NCBI GenBank assembly: GCA_038253325.1
Contig: JBBSHE010000011.1
Location: forward strand, 6,024 to 70,023
Direction: 5' to 3'
DNA: 64,000 bases
DNA from: JBBSHE01 sp038253325
GTDB taxonomy: Bacteria > Actinomycetota > Actinomycetes > Propionibacteriales > Nocardioidaceae
Positions within the stretch are counted from its first letter, which is position 1; each line of letters begins with the position of its first letter. Position numbers and translations under genes: made by a program. This document shows, one piece after another, positions 16,514 through 26,123 of the stretch. The notes under the pieces are model-generated. The model ran no database searches. It was not told the DNA's origin and worked only from the letters and a program-made list of their open reading frames with translations.

Positions 16514-16884
16514 CCGCACGCCGGCGTCGCGGCGGCGGCGGATACGTCACTGCCGAATCGGCCCTGGTCATGCCCGTCGTCGCGTTCTTCGCGCTCGCGA
16601 TGGTCTGGATGATCACGCTCGGCGTGAGCGAGGTCCGGGCAGTGGACGCGGCCCGAGACACCGCGCGCTCACTGGCGCGAGGCGACGGCCTCGATCGCGC
16701 CGTTCAGGCCGGCCGGCTCAGCGCACCGGATGGCTCACAGATCGAGGTCAGCCGGTCCGGCGAGTTCGCCGACGTCACCGTCACCGTCCGGGTGCGGACG
16801 CCAGGATGGTTGCTGATCCCGTTTCCTCCGGTCACGTTGCGGGCGACCGCGGTTGCACCGATGGAGGGAGCCGACGATGGGTGA
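16510..16884 (+). CDS. TadE family pseudopilin
   Basis: A 124-residue TadE-like minor pilin. After a basic leader (RRRRGGGGY) comes VTAESALVMPVVAFFALAMV, the TadE membrane helix with its conserved Glu, then ARDTARSLARGDG and a beta-rich extracytoplasmic domain. It corresponds to Rv3655c. The GTG start is set by the GTGA overlap with the preceding pilin. Confidence 0.85.
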   Translation: MTARRRRGGGGYVTAESALVMPVVAFFALAMVWMITLGVSEVRAVDAARDTARSLARGDGLDRAVQAGRLSAPDGSQIEVSRSGEFADVTVTVRVRTPGWLLIPFPPVTLRATAVAPMEGADDG

Positions 16885-17236
16885 ACGACCCACCCAGCGG
16901 CGGAGCGAGCAGGGGGTCGCCACCATCTGGGGACTCGGATGGGTCGTGGTGTGTGCCTTCGTCGGAGGCGCCATCGTCACTGCTGCGTTCGCCCTGGCCC
17001 GACAGCACGACGTCGACTCTGCAGCGGACCTGGCGGCGATTGCGGGTGCGGCGGCGATCCAGCACGGCCATGACGCGTGTGATGCGGCGGCTGACTTGTC
17101 GATGCGTCGAGACGTTGCGCTGCGTCGCTGCGACGTCGAGGGCGAGACGGTTGTCGTCGAGGTGAGCGCGGATCTCGACCTTCCGCTCGGTCTACATGCG
17201 CGGATCGGTTCGACCGCACGCGCCGGACCAGCTTGA
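16877..17236 (+). CDS. Rv3654c-like TadE/TadG-type protein
   Basis: A 119-residue last gene of the tad operon. Residues 12-40 (EQGVATIWGLGWVVVCAFVG) are the Gly/Ala-rich membrane helix of the Rv3654c family, and RQHDVDSAADLAAIAGAAA is its hallmark. Paired Cys (C56-type DACDAAADL and RRCDVEG) may form a disulfide. It overlaps TadE by 8 nt. A prepilin peptidase gene is not in this operon and must be elsewhere. Confidence 0.83.
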   Translation: MGERPTQRRSEQGVATIWGLGWVVVCAFVGGAIVTAAFALARQHDVDSAADLAAIAGAAAIQHGHDACDAAADLSMRRDVALRRCDVEGETVVVEVSADLDLPLGLHARIGSTARAGPA

Positions 17237-17257
17237 GGACAAGGTCGTCGGACCGCA

Positions 17258-17893
17258 TCAACCGGTTCGGATTCGCCGCGCACCCAGCGTCATCCCGACG
17301 ATGGAGATGAAGTAGCCGACGACGGCGAGCCATGCACCGATCTCCGGTGCCGAGGGCCCGCGGAACACGCGCACCACGGTGAGAGTGTGGAGCACCGCGG
17401 CGACGCCCGCGATCACGGTGCCGACGACCCGTTGCATGTTGTTGCCGAAAGCCGAACGTGGCACCGGAACTCCGGACAGCACCGCCCAAACGGCCGTGAC
17501 GCCGCACAGCACGAACGCCAGGTAGCCGATGTAGGCGCGGGCGAGTTTGTCGGCGGTGTCGCCGCCGCTCCCGCTTGCCCTTCTGACGTTGCTGCTGAGG
17601 TCGAGGAACGTCCCTTGGCCAACGTCAGCCCACTTGAAGGCAAAGAGGTTGAGCGCTACCAGGACCAATCCCAGTGCACTGACAGCGAGCCCCGCCCCGA
17701 CGCCGAACCGGTCCGGCCGGCTATCCCAGCTGGATCGGGATTGCCCGGCTTGATCACTGCCCGGTCCCTGGTAGCCGGGTCCCTGGTGGCCGGCGTATCC
17801 CACCGTTGCTTGCGGGGATCCCGAAGATCTGGTCGGACGCCATGGCGGCCGTCGATGCGACTCTGGCCGGTCCTGCCGCACCCGCACTCGCAC
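17258..17893 (-). CDS. four-helix membrane protein of unknown function
   Basis: About 130 C-terminal residues contain four membrane segments (near residues 68-90, 123-145, 155-175, 188-205). The N terminus is a soluble Gly/Pro/Gln stretch with a short duplication (GHQGPG, YQGPG). I do not recognise the family. The start is uncertain: the first ~35 residues are Arg-rich and look non-coding, while an overlapping frame upstream (17754-17954) looks more coding. A frameshift or a later start is possible. It converges on the tad operon. Confidence 0.6.
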   Translation of the reverse strand: MRVRVRQDRPESHRRPPWRPTRSSGSPQATVGYAGHQGPGYQGPGSDQAGQSRSSWDSRPDRFGVGAGLAVSALGLVLVALNLFAFKWADVGQGTFLDLSSNVRRASGSGGDTADKLARAYIGYLAFVLCGVTAVWAVLSGVPVPRSAFGNNMQRVVGTVIAGVAAVLHTLTVVRVFRGPSAPEIGAWLAVVGYFISIVGMTLGARRIRTG

Positions 17894-18065
17894 CGAGCCT
17901 TCGCAGCTCGCGCTCGTAGAACGAACGCAGCGGCCCCAGCTTCTGGGCGGTCAACGGGGGGCCGTCGATCCAGGCTGGGCCACTGCGGCTCCTCCGACGG
18001 GTCGTACGAAGCGAACGCTCTCACGTCTTGGCAGACGCTGGCTACCACCCGCGGGCCGGCGTGCG

Positions 18066-18497
18066 TCAGGTGTCGCGTGGAGCCGATTCGAATGTGCCGT
18101 CCACATCGGGGTCGGAGGTGGTGGACCGCGGCGACCGCTCGGGCGGCTGCTTGGTTGACTGAAGGCGCGTCTCGTCGTGTCGGCGCACCGAGGTGGCGGC
18201 CGAGTCATCCACCCGCGTGGTTTCGTCTGTCCGGGACGCGGCTGTTGTCGCCGCCACGTCACGCAGCCTGCGCATCTCGGCGCGGCGCCTCCGGGCGCGG
18301 CGGATCCCTGCCCGCAGGAGCCAGAGGCCGATCACCGCCACGACGACCGTCGCCGCCCCCATCGCGAAGACGCCGGCGACTGTTGTGTGAACCGTGCCCA
18401 CCCGGAGGTCGAGGGTCACCGGGTCGCCACCGGCACTGACCACGGCGACAGCGAACAAGATCACGAACACCACGATGATCAGTGCGACGATGGCCAT
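18066..18497 (-). CDS. LapA-domain membrane protein
   Basis: A 143-residue protein with two N-terminal hydrophobic segments (residues 2-22 and 40-62) separated by a short loop with VTLDLRVGTVHTTVAGVFAMGA, typical of LapA (DUF1049) proteins, then a basic segment RRARRRRAEMRRLRD and a hydrophilic, Thr/Ser-rich tail. Its start overlaps the end of the helicase gene by 19 nt, suggesting co-expression. The role is unknown. Confidence 0.72.
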   Translation of the reverse strand: MAIVALIIVVFVILFAVAVVSAGGDPVTLDLRVGTVHTTVAGVFAMGAATVVVAVIGLWLLRAGIRRARRRRAEMRRLRDVAATTAASRTDETTRVDDSAATSVRRHDETRLQSTKQPPERSPRSTTSDPDVDGTFESAPRDT

Positions 18498-20905
18498 CCG
18501 TCCTCCTCGCCTTCACCGTAGACCGACTTGGTGGCGTGCGCGAGCAGAGCGTCCAGCAGCACGACGGCACCGCGCTTGTCCAAGGGATGGTTGCCGTTGC
18601 CGCACTTCGGAGACTGGACACAGCTTGGGCAGCCGTCGTCACACGTGCACGACCGGATGGCATCCCGGGTCGCGCCGAGCCATTCGGGCGCGGCCCCAAA
18701 CCCTCGTTCGGCAAAGCCCGCTCCTCCGGGCAGGCCGTCGTAGACGAAGACCGTCAGCGTCCCTGTATCGACGTGGTGCACCGTTGACACGCCACCGATG
18801 TCCCACCGGTCACACATCGCGAACAGGGGCAACAGGCCGATCGCGGCATGCTCGGCGGCATGAGCCGAACCGGGAAGCTCGGCAGCCGACAGCCCGGTGT
18901 GCGCGACCGCGTCGCCCGACATCGTCCACCAGACGGATCGGGTCCGGAGGTGACGCGGCGGCAGGTCGAGCGGCTCCTCGCCGACGACCTCGCCCGTCAC
19001 CAGCAGACGCTTGAGGAACCCGACCGTCTGGCTCGTCACCGCGACCGATCCGACGTTCAACGACGTCCCGCCCCACCGGGCGGTGCGATCAGTCGACAAG
19101 ATCCCGATCGTCGTGACGTCCCTTGCCGTGGTCGAGTAGTCGGCATCGACGGACGTGACGGTCGCGACGGCATCTGCGGGGTCGAACGTCTCGACCCGGT
19201 AGCTCTCGCCGAGATGGACGTAGATCGCGCCGGCATGCACGGTCGCGTGAGACGCCGCGGCATCGACGGTGCCGAGCAGGCGTCCGGTTCCGGTCTCCAC
19301 CACGCGGACGGGCGTCCCACCCGACGACCGGATGTCCGCCAGGTCTGCGGCTCGCTCGCGCTGGGTCCAGTACCATCCCCGCGGCCGGCGCCTCAAGAAC
19401 CCGTCCCTCGCGAGCGCTTCCACGGTTTCCGTCGACGTGTTGCCGAACAGCTCGAGGTCGACGTCGGTCAAGGGCAGCTCCTGAGCGGCGGCGCACAAGT
19501 GGGGCGCCAGCACAAACGGGTTCTCGGGATCGAACACCGTTGCCTCCATCGGCGCACCGAAGAGTGCATCCGGATGGGTGACGAGATACGTGTCGAGCGG
19601 GTCGTCGCGAGCAACGACGATCCCGAGTCCGCCGGCAGCACCGCGCCCCGCCCGGCCGAGCTGCTGCCACAACGACGCTCGGGTACCGGGATAGCCGGCC
19701 ACCACGACCGCATCGAGTCCGACGATGTCCACCCCGAGCTCGAGAGCGTTCGTCGCCGCCACCCCGAGGAGGTCCCCGCTCTTCAGCCGATGCTCGACGA
19801 TGCGCCGCTCCTCTGGAAGGTAGCCGCCACGATAGGGAGACACCCGGCCGACCAGGTCCGGGTCGACGTCGGCGAGCTGTCGCTGCACGCTCAACGCCAC
19901 TGTCTCGACGCCGCGTCTGCTGCGTACGAACGCGACCGAGCGAACTCCTCGTACGATCAGATCAGTGAGCAGGTCGGCGGTCTCGGCGGTCGCCGTCCGG
20001 CGTACGGGGGCGCCCTGCTCACCCACTCCCTCGGTCAGCGGCGGTTCCCACAACCCGATGACCGACTCACCGCGGGGAGACCCGTCGCGCTCGACCGACC
20101 GGACGGGGGCGCCGATGAGCCGCTCCGCGGTGAGCGCGGGGTCTCGGGTCGTCGCCGACGCCAGCACGAACGTCGGCTCGGCGCCGTAGTACGCCGCGAC
20201 CCGCCGCAGCCGCCGCAGGATCTGGGCCACATGTGCGCCGAAGACACCGCGGTAGTGATGGCACTCGTCGACCACCACGAGCCGCAAGGCACCCCACCAT
20301 TTCGCCCATCGAGCGTGTCCGGGCAGCAGAGTGTGATGCAGCATGTCGGGGTTCGTCAGAAGGTAGTTGGCGTGCGCGCGGGCCCAGTCCCGCTCCGCAC
20401 GGGAGGAGTCCCCGTCGTACGCAACGGCACGTACGCCTTCGACGGCGAGCGCGGTGATGGCTTGCAGCTGGTCATGGGCAAGCGCCTTCGTCGGCGAGAG
20501 GTACAAGACCGTGTCACCGCGGTCACCCGGTCTCGTGATGCTGTCGACGATGGCGCTGAAGGCGGGGAGGATGTAGGCCAACGACTTGCCAGAGGCCGTT
20601 CCGGTAGCGACGACCACGTGCTGCCTGCCCACAGCCAGTTCCGCCGCCTCCGCCTGATGCGACCAGGGCGAGACGATGCCGGCCGACTCCACGGCTCGAC
20701 GTACCGGCGCCGAGACCCACGGCGGCCAGCGAGCCTCGATCGCGCGCCTGGGCGGACGGACCTCCAGATGCGTCAGCCGCTCGGAGCGGCCCGACACGGC
20801 GGCGAGCTCGAGAAGCAGCCCACGCGCGTCGAACGTGTCGGCGGGGCACGAGTGGTCGGGATCGCGCGCAGGAGGAGCCACGTCCAGAAGTGTTCCATCC
20901 GCCAC
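18479..20905 (-). CDS. DEAD/DEAH-box helicase with DUF1998 (MrfA/Rv3649 type)
   Basis: A superfamily 2 helicase of about 808 residues. Motifs include SHQAEAAELA (Q-like), VVVATGTASGKS (Walker A), LVVVDECHHYRG (motif II, DECH), LASATT (motif III) and QQLGRAGRG (motif VI). The C-terminal DUF1998 region carries a four-Cys cluster, CTCDDGCPSC...KCG. B. subtilis MrfA, a relative, works in mitomycin repair. The start is uncertain: GTG at 20905 leaves 68 bp for divergent promoters with the STAS gene; GTG at 20950 or 20881 are alternatives. Confidence 0.9.
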   Translation of the reverse strand: MADGTLLDVAPPARDPDHSCPADTFDARGLLLELAAVSGRSERLTHLEVRPPRRAIEARWPPWVSAPVRRAVESAGIVSPWSHQAEAAELAVGRQHVVVATGTASGKSLAYILPAFSAIVDSITRPGDRGDTVLYLSPTKALAHDQLQAITALAVEGVRAVAYDGDSSRAERDWARAHANYLLTNPDMLHHTLLPGHARWAKWWGALRLVVVDECHHYRGVFGAHVAQILRRLRRVAAYYGAEPTFVLASATTRDPALTAERLIGAPVRSVERDGSPRGESVIGLWEPPLTEGVGEQGAPVRRTATAETADLLTDLIVRGVRSVAFVRSRRGVETVALSVQRQLADVDPDLVGRVSPYRGGYLPEERRIVEHRLKSGDLLGVAATNALELGVDIVGLDAVVVAGYPGTRASLWQQLGRAGRGAAGGLGIVVARDDPLDTYLVTHPDALFGAPMEATVFDPENPFVLAPHLCAAAQELPLTDVDLELFGNTSTETVEALARDGFLRRRPRGWYWTQRERAADLADIRSSGGTPVRVVETGTGRLLGTVDAAASHATVHAGAIYVHLGESYRVETFDPADAVATVTSVDADYSTTARDVTTIGILSTDRTARWGGTSLNVGSVAVTSQTVGFLKRLLVTGEVVGEEPLDLPPRHLRTRSVWWTMSGDAVAHTGLSAAELPGSAHAAEHAAIGLLPLFAMCDRWDIGGVSTVHHVDTGTLTVFVYDGLPGGAGFAERGFGAAPEWLGATRDAIRSCTCDDGCPSCVQSPKCGNGNHPLDKRGAVVLLDALLAHATKSVYGEGEEDGWPSSH

Positions 20906-20973
20906 GACCTGACCACGGAACGTGATTGAATCGACCAATCCGTCAGGCACCTCGGAGAATCGAAGGAGCGGCA

Positions 20974-21360
20974 ATGGACCTGTCCGTCGAGGTGCGCACG
21001 GTCGGTGACTGCACGGTGGTCGACGTGGACGGTGAGGTGGACGTCTACACGGCACCGAGGCTGCGCGAGAAGCTGACGGAGGTTGCTGGAGCCGGCAAGC
21101 ACCACCTCGTCATCGACCTTGATGCGGTCGACTTCCTCGACTCGACAGGATTGGGGGTCCTGGTCGGAGCGCTGAAACGGGTCAGGGCCGAGGACGGGTT
21201 CGTCCGGCTCGTGTGCAACACCGAGAGGTTGCTCAAGATCTTGCGGATCACCGGGCTCTCGAAGGTGTTCGCCATGTACGACAGCGTCGAGGACGCGGTT
21301 TCTGACACTGGACAATCGCCTGTTCCGGCAGGCCGTTCAGAACAAGAGCCGCCGACCTGA
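20974..21360 (+). CDS. STAS-domain anti-sigma factor antagonist
   Basis: A 128-residue SpoIIAA/RsbV-type protein. The phospho-acceptor loop is VDFLDSTGLGVLVGALK, with Ser at about residue 57, the site an anti-sigma kinase would phosphorylate. The first 110 residues form the STAS fold; the tail is disordered. AAGGAG lies 6 nt before the ATG. No partner kinase or sigma factor is adjacent, so its target is unknown. It is divergent from the helicase. Confidence 0.9.
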   Translation: MDLSVEVRTVGDCTVVDVDGEVDVYTAPRLREKLTEVAGAGKHHLVIDLDAVDFLDSTGLGVLVGALKRVRAEDGFVRLVCNTERLLKILRITGLSKVFAMYDSVEDAVSDTGQSPVPAGRSEQEPPT

Positions 21361-21476
21361 CGAGCCAGGTCCACGACGTGGACGCTAGACTCCGGCGCGT
21401 TCAGCGGTGCGGCCGTGCATTCAGGGCCGCCTCGACGCCACACGTTTGAGGGCCCGCGGGCTCACTGGAGGTAAGC

Positions 21477-23780
21477 ATGCCGGGGCGCAACGTTGCCGAC
21501 GCCGCATCCACCCTGTCCCTGTCCGGCGGCAACACCACGTTCGTCGTCGTCGTTGCTGCGATCGGTGTCGTGGCCTTGGTGATGTCCGCGCGGTTTCGCC
21601 AGGAGGTACTCGCGGCACCGGAGGGGACCGACAAGATGCGCGAGATCGGTCGCGCAGTGCAGGAAGGCGCCGCGGCGTACCTTCGACGCCAGTTCACCAC
21701 CCTCGCGGGCTTCGGTGTGATCGCCTTCCTGGCATTGTTCGTCCTGCCCGGTGATGCGTCGATCCGGATCGGGCGGTCGGTCTTCTTCGTGATCGGCGCG
21801 GTCTTCTCGGCGTCGGTCGGATATCTCGGCATGTGGCTCGCGGTTCGTGCGAACGTACGCGTCGCGTCGGCGGCTCGAGACACCAACCGGAACAAGGCGA
21901 TGCAGATCGCGTTCCGGACCGGCGGCGTCGTCGGCATGGCGACGGTCGGACTCGGGTTGCTGGGTGCGTCGGTCGTGGTCTTGATCTACAACGGTGACGC
22001 GCCGAAGGTGCTCGAGGGATTCGGGTTCGGAGCGGCGCTGCTCGCGATGTTCATGCGGGTCGGCGGTGGCATCTTCACCAAGGCGGCCGACGTAGGGGCC
22101 GACCTGGTCGGAAAGGTTGAGCAGAACATCCCCGAGGACGACCCCCGCAATGCCGCGACGATCGCCGACAACGTCGGCGACAACGTCGGCGACTGCGCCG
22201 GCATGGCCGCCGACCTCTTCGAGTCGTACGCCGTCACCCTGGTCGCTGCCCTGATCCTCGGGTCGGCGGCGTTCGGTGAGCAGGGGTTGGTGTTTCCGCT
22301 CATCGTTCCCGCCATCGGGGTGCTGACCGCGATCGCCGGCGTCTACATCACCAAGCCGCGCGGCAGCGAGCCGGGCCTGCGTACGATCAACCGGTCGTTC
22401 TACATCAGCGCCGCGATCTCTGCTGTGGCGTGTGTCGTCGCGGCCTTCGCATACCTGCCGGGCTCGTTCGCCGAGCTGACCGGCAGCACCGTGCAGTCGA
22501 CCCGGGATCCGCGGGTCGTCGCCGCGGTCGCGGTCATCATCGGCATCGTGCTAGCCGGTGCGATCCTGGCCCTCACGGGCTACTTCACCGGTACGGAGCA
22601 CCGGCCGGTCAAGGACGTCGGTAAGACATCGCTGACCGGTGCGGCAACCGTGATCCTGTCCGGACTGGCGGTCGGCTTCGAGTCCGCGGTCTACACGGCG
22701 ATCGTGATCGGGGCGGCGGTTTATGGAGCGTTCCTCCTCGGCGGCAGCGCGGTCACCGTCTCGCTGTTCGCGGTCGCACTGGCGGGGACCGGCCTGCTCA
22801 CGACAGTTGGCGTCATCGTCGCAATGGACACGTTCGGCCCGATCAGCGACAACGCCCAGGGCATCGCGGAGATGTCGGGCGAGGTCGACGGCCAGGGCGC
22901 CGCGATCCTTACCGAGCTCGACGCGGTCGGCAACACCACCAAGGCCATCACCAAGGGGATCGCGATCGCCACTGCCGTCCTCGCAGCGACGGCCCTGTTC
23001 GGTTCGTACACGGACGCGATCAACCAGGCGGTCATCGATGCGCACGCCGACATCGGCAACGCGAACTCCTTCCTCACGGCGGTCTACAGCCCGAATGTGC
23101 TGGTCGGCCTGCTGCTCGGCGCGGCCGTGGTGTTCTTGTTCTCGGGTCTCGCAATCTCGGCTGTGGGTCGCGCTGCGGGCGCGGTGGTGTACGAGGTGCG
23201 GCGGCAGTTCCGGGAGATCCCCGGAATCATGGAGGGGACCGGCCGGCCGGAGTACGGCAAGGTCGTCGACATCTGCACGCGGGACTCGCTGCGTGAGCTG
23301 GCGACACCCGGTCTGCTCGCGATCCTGGCCCCGGTGGCCGTCGGTTTCGGACTCGGAGTCGGGCCGCTCGCGGGCTACCTCGCCGGGGCCATCGGGACGG
23401 GCACCTTGATGGCAGTCTTCCTCGCGAACTCCGGCGGGGCGTGGGACAACTCGAAGAAGCTCGTCGAGGACGGGAACCACGGAGGCAAGGGCTCGCCGGC
23501 GCACGAGGCGACCATCATCGGTGACACCGTCGGCGACCCGTTCAAGGACACCGCCGGTCCGGCGATCAACCCGCTGCTCAAGGTGATGAACCTGGTCTCG
23601 CTGCTGATCGCCCCGGCGATCGTCCAGCTGAGCGTCGGTACGAGCGCCAACAAGACGCTGCGCATCGTCATCGCGGTCGTCGCCGCGGCGGTGATCGCTG
23701 CTGCCGTCTACGTGTCGAAGCGGCGGCCGATCGCCATCGGCGACGCGGACGCCGCGCGCACGGACGCCGCCCGGGTCTGA
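21477..23780 (+). CDS. hppA: H+-translocating membrane pyrophosphatase
   Basis: A 767-residue integral-membrane pyrophosphatase with about 16 helices, which couples PPi hydrolysis to proton export. The substrate site motif is DVGADLVGKVEQNIPEDD followed by NVGDNVGDCAGMAADLFES. The helix-12 motif GNTTKAITKG has Lys (not Ala), marking the K+-independent class. A GGAGG ribosome site lies 6 nt upstream. It may matter that the soluble ppa is only a fragment in this window (55845-56006). Confidence 0.96.
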   Translation: MPGRNVADAASTLSLSGGNTTFVVVVAAIGVVALVMSARFRQEVLAAPEGTDKMREIGRAVQEGAAAYLRRQFTTLAGFGVIAFLALFVLPGDASIRIGRSVFFVIGAVFSASVGYLGMWLAVRANVRVASAARDTNRNKAMQIAFRTGGVVGMATVGLGLLGASVVVLIYNGDAPKVLEGFGFGAALLAMFMRVGGGIFTKAADVGADLVGKVEQNIPEDDPRNAATIADNVGDNVGDCAGMAADLFESYAVTLVAALILGSAAFGEQGLVFPLIVPAIGVLTAIAGVYITKPRGSEPGLRTINRSFYISAAISAVACVVAAFAYLPGSFAELTGSTVQSTRDPRVVAAVAVIIGIVLAGAILALTGYFTGTEHRPVKDVGKTSLTGAATVILSGLAVGFESAVYTAIVIGAAVYGAFLLGGSAVTVSLFAVALAGTGLLTTVGVIVAMDTFGPISDNAQGIAEMSGEVDGQGAAILTELDAVGNTTKAITKGIAIATAVLAATALFGSYTDAINQAVIDAHADIGNANSFLTAVYSPNVLVGLLLGAAVVFLFSGLAISAVGRAAGAVVYEVRRQFREIPGIMEGTGRPEYGKVVDICTRDSLRELATPGLLAILAPVAVGFGLGVGPLAGYLAGAIGTGTLMAVFLANSGGAWDNSKKLVEDGNHGGKGSPAHEATIIGDTVGDPFKDTAGPAINPLLKVMNLVSLLIAPAIVQLSVGTSANKTLRIVIAVVAAAVIAAAVYVSKRRPIAIGDADAARTDAARV

Positions 23781-23807
23781 CCCGTTCGGCAGTCCTCGCA
23801 CGGCCCT

Positions 23808-23829
23808 CCCTCACCTGATCGGGTGAGGG
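23808..23829. terminator. hairpin after hppA
   Basis: CCCTCACC and GGTGAGGG form a perfect 8-bp stem with a six-base loop 27 nt after the hppA stop. No T tract follows, so it would be a non-canonical actinobacterial terminator. Confidence 0.45.
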
Positions 23830-23947
23830 CGGTCCTCACGTCGTCAGGCGTCGGCGCGCTGGTCGGACGAGCCTCGCGGAATAGGCTCGGCGCGGCGCCG
23901 GCTGATACCGTAACCGCCGTCCTCCCCCCGTACCGAAGGGTTTGAAC

Positions 23948-25999
23948 GTGGCCGAGAGCACCGTGGAAGCAAGGTCCGCCGACCTCGAACGCGAGGCCGG
24001 CTACCGCGTCGTCCAGCGGACGATCATGCGGGTCGACCAGGAGCTCGACATCCGGCCGCTCTACGTCGGCGGTATCTCGACCATCGGCGGTACCAGCGAA
24101 GGCGCGCGCCAGTCCGGCCAGTACGCCGACGACGACACCACCATCAGCAAGAAGGGCAAGGACACGAAGGAGGTCGGCGACGCCGCCGAGGCGATCGGAG
24201 GGTTCGGCCGGATCACCGAGGTCGGCGCCGTCGTACTGCCGGAGCGCCGGATGACATTCGGGACGTACTTCAACGCGTTCCCCGCGTCGTACTGGCGCCG
24301 CTGGAGCGACTTCACGTCCGTGCGCCTGACCATGCGCGTCTCCGGTCACGGAACGGTGATCGTCAACCGGTCGACCTCCAAGGGTCATGTGCTGCGTCAG
24401 GACGCCCGGACTCTCGCGAGTGACTCGACCCAGACGTTCGTCTTCGACCTGTCGCTGAAGCCGTTCATCGACGGCGGTTGGTACTGGTTCGACCTCGAGG
24501 CGGCCGATCTGCCATTCACCCTGGTGTCTGCGGACTGGAGCATCCGCACCGACCGCCAGCGTCAGGGCACGCTGTCGATCGGTATCACCACGGTCGACCG
24601 GCAGGAGTTCTGCGTCGACCAGCTCTTGAACCTGGGTGACCAGCCAGACGTGCTCGAGCTGCTGGAGAAGATCTACGTCATCGACCAGGGCACCTCGAGG
24701 GTGCGGGACCACGAGAGGTACGCCGAGGCCGCCGGAAAGCTGGGCGACAAGCTGAGGGTGATCGAGCAGGCGAACCTCGGTGGGTCGGGCGGGTTCTCGC
24801 GGGCGATGGACGAGGCCGCGAACCATGGTTCGGCCGACTACGTGCTGCTCCTCGACGACGATGTCGTCTGCGAGCTGGAGGGGATCACCCGAGCGATCGC
24901 CTTTGCCGACCTTGCGAAGCGGCCCACGATCGTCGGCGGTCACATGTTCAGCCTGTACGACCGGTCGGTGCTGCACACGTACGGCGAGCAGGTGGCGCGT
25001 TATCGCTGGTTCTGGGGACCGGCTCCGAACACGTACCACGGCCACAACTTCGCCAGGAAGCCGTTGCGTTCGACGAAGTGGCTGCACCGACGGGTGGACG
25101 TCGACTACAACGGCTGGTGGATGTGCCTGGTCCCGACCGCCGTCATCCGCGAGATCGGGTTGTCGGCCCCGATGTTCATCAAGTGGGACGACGCGGAGTT
25201 CGGCCTGCGGGCCGGCCAGGCGGGCTATCCGACGGTGTCGCTGCCGGGAGTGGCGGTCTGGCACGTGCCATGGCACGAGAAGGACGACACGATCGACTGG
25301 CAGGCGTACTTCCACCGCCGCAACCGGATCATCGCGGCGCTGCTGTACTCGCCGTACCCCCACGGTGGCCGGCTGATCTGGGAGAGCTACCAGACCCAGG
25401 TCAAGCACCTGTTGTGCATGCAGTACGGACCGGCGGAGATGGGCATTCTGGCGATCGAGGACATCCTCGACGGACCCGATCGGATGCACCGGGACCTGAT
25501 CTCGAGATTCGGCGAGCTGCGGGCCATGCGGCAGACGTTCGACGACTCGATCCTCAAGCCGGACCTCGACGAGTTCCCGACGCCGCGGCGGAAGCGTCCT
25601 CCGCGCCGGGGCAAGCTGATGGTCACGCCGAAGACCCGAGCCGGCCGGGTCAAGGCGCTAGTCACGGGGAGCATCCGCCAGACGCTCCCCCCGCGTGCGC
25701 TGTCCCGGTCGCACCCGGAGGCGAACGTGTCGCACGCCGACTCGAAGTGGTTCACGCTTGCGCAGTTCGACAGCGCGCTGGTCTCGTCCGCCGACGGCAC
25801 GTCCACGGCGTGGTACAAGCGCCGCCCGGATCAGTTCCGGGAGCTGATGAGCCGGTCGTCCGTGGCACACACCCGGCTGTACAAGGAGTGGGACCGGATC
25901 GCCAAGGAGTACCAGGAGGCGCTGCACGACCTGTCGTCCCCGAAGGCGTGGCGGGAGACGTTCGACACTCCGTTGCAGGATCGTTCGGGGCCGTCCTAG
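23948..25999 (+). CDS. GlfT2-like galactofuranosyltransferase
   Basis: A 683-residue glycosyltransferase with GlfT2 architecture: an N-terminal beta-sandwich (about 1-200), a GT-A catalytic domain with LLLDDDVVCELEG as the metal-binding acidic motif and FIKWDDAEFGLRAG holding the catalytic base, and a C-terminal helical domain. In mycobacteria GlfT2 (Rv3808c) polymerises cell-wall galactan from UDP-Galf. The GTG at 23948 is chosen because GAAGGG lies 7 nt upstream; the TTG at 23942 is less likely. Here it is a lone gene, so the polymer it makes is unknown. Confidence 0.87.
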   Translation: MAESTVEARSADLEREAGYRVVQRTIMRVDQELDIRPLYVGGISTIGGTSEGARQSGQYADDDTTISKKGKDTKEVGDAAEAIGGFGRITEVGAVVLPERRMTFGTYFNAFPASYWRRWSDFTSVRLTMRVSGHGTVIVNRSTSKGHVLRQDARTLASDSTQTFVFDLSLKPFIDGGWYWFDLEAADLPFTLVSADWSIRTDRQRQGTLSIGITTVDRQEFCVDQLLNLGDQPDVLELLEKIYVIDQGTSRVRDHERYAEAAGKLGDKLRVIEQANLGGSGGFSRAMDEAANHGSADYVLLLDDDVVCELEGITRAIAFADLAKRPTIVGGHMFSLYDRSVLHTYGEQVARYRWFWGPAPNTYHGHNFARKPLRSTKWLHRRVDVDYNGWWMCLVPTAVIREIGLSAPMFIKWDDAEFGLRAGQAGYPTVSLPGVAVWHVPWHEKDDTIDWQAYFHRRNRIIAALLYSPYPHGGRLIWESYQTQVKHLLCMQYGPAEMGILAIEDILDGPDRMHRDLISRFGELRAMRQTFDDSILKPDLDEFPTPRRKRPPRRGKLMVTPKTRAGRVKALVTGSIRQTLPPRALSRSHPEANVSHADSKWFTLAQFDSALVSSADGTSTAWYKRRPDQFRELMSRSSVAHTRLYKEWDRIAKEYQEALHDLSSPKAWRETFDTPLQDRSGPS

Positions 26000-26123
26000 C
26001 GACACTAGCGGCGTCTGCCGGTCCGGATGCGGGGCTGAACGGCCCACCGGCGTCGCGGTCGAGGCGGGCCGTGGGGCTAGGGTGCCTGCGGGACACACCG
26101 AAGCCCGGGTGGAAGGAGGCGGC

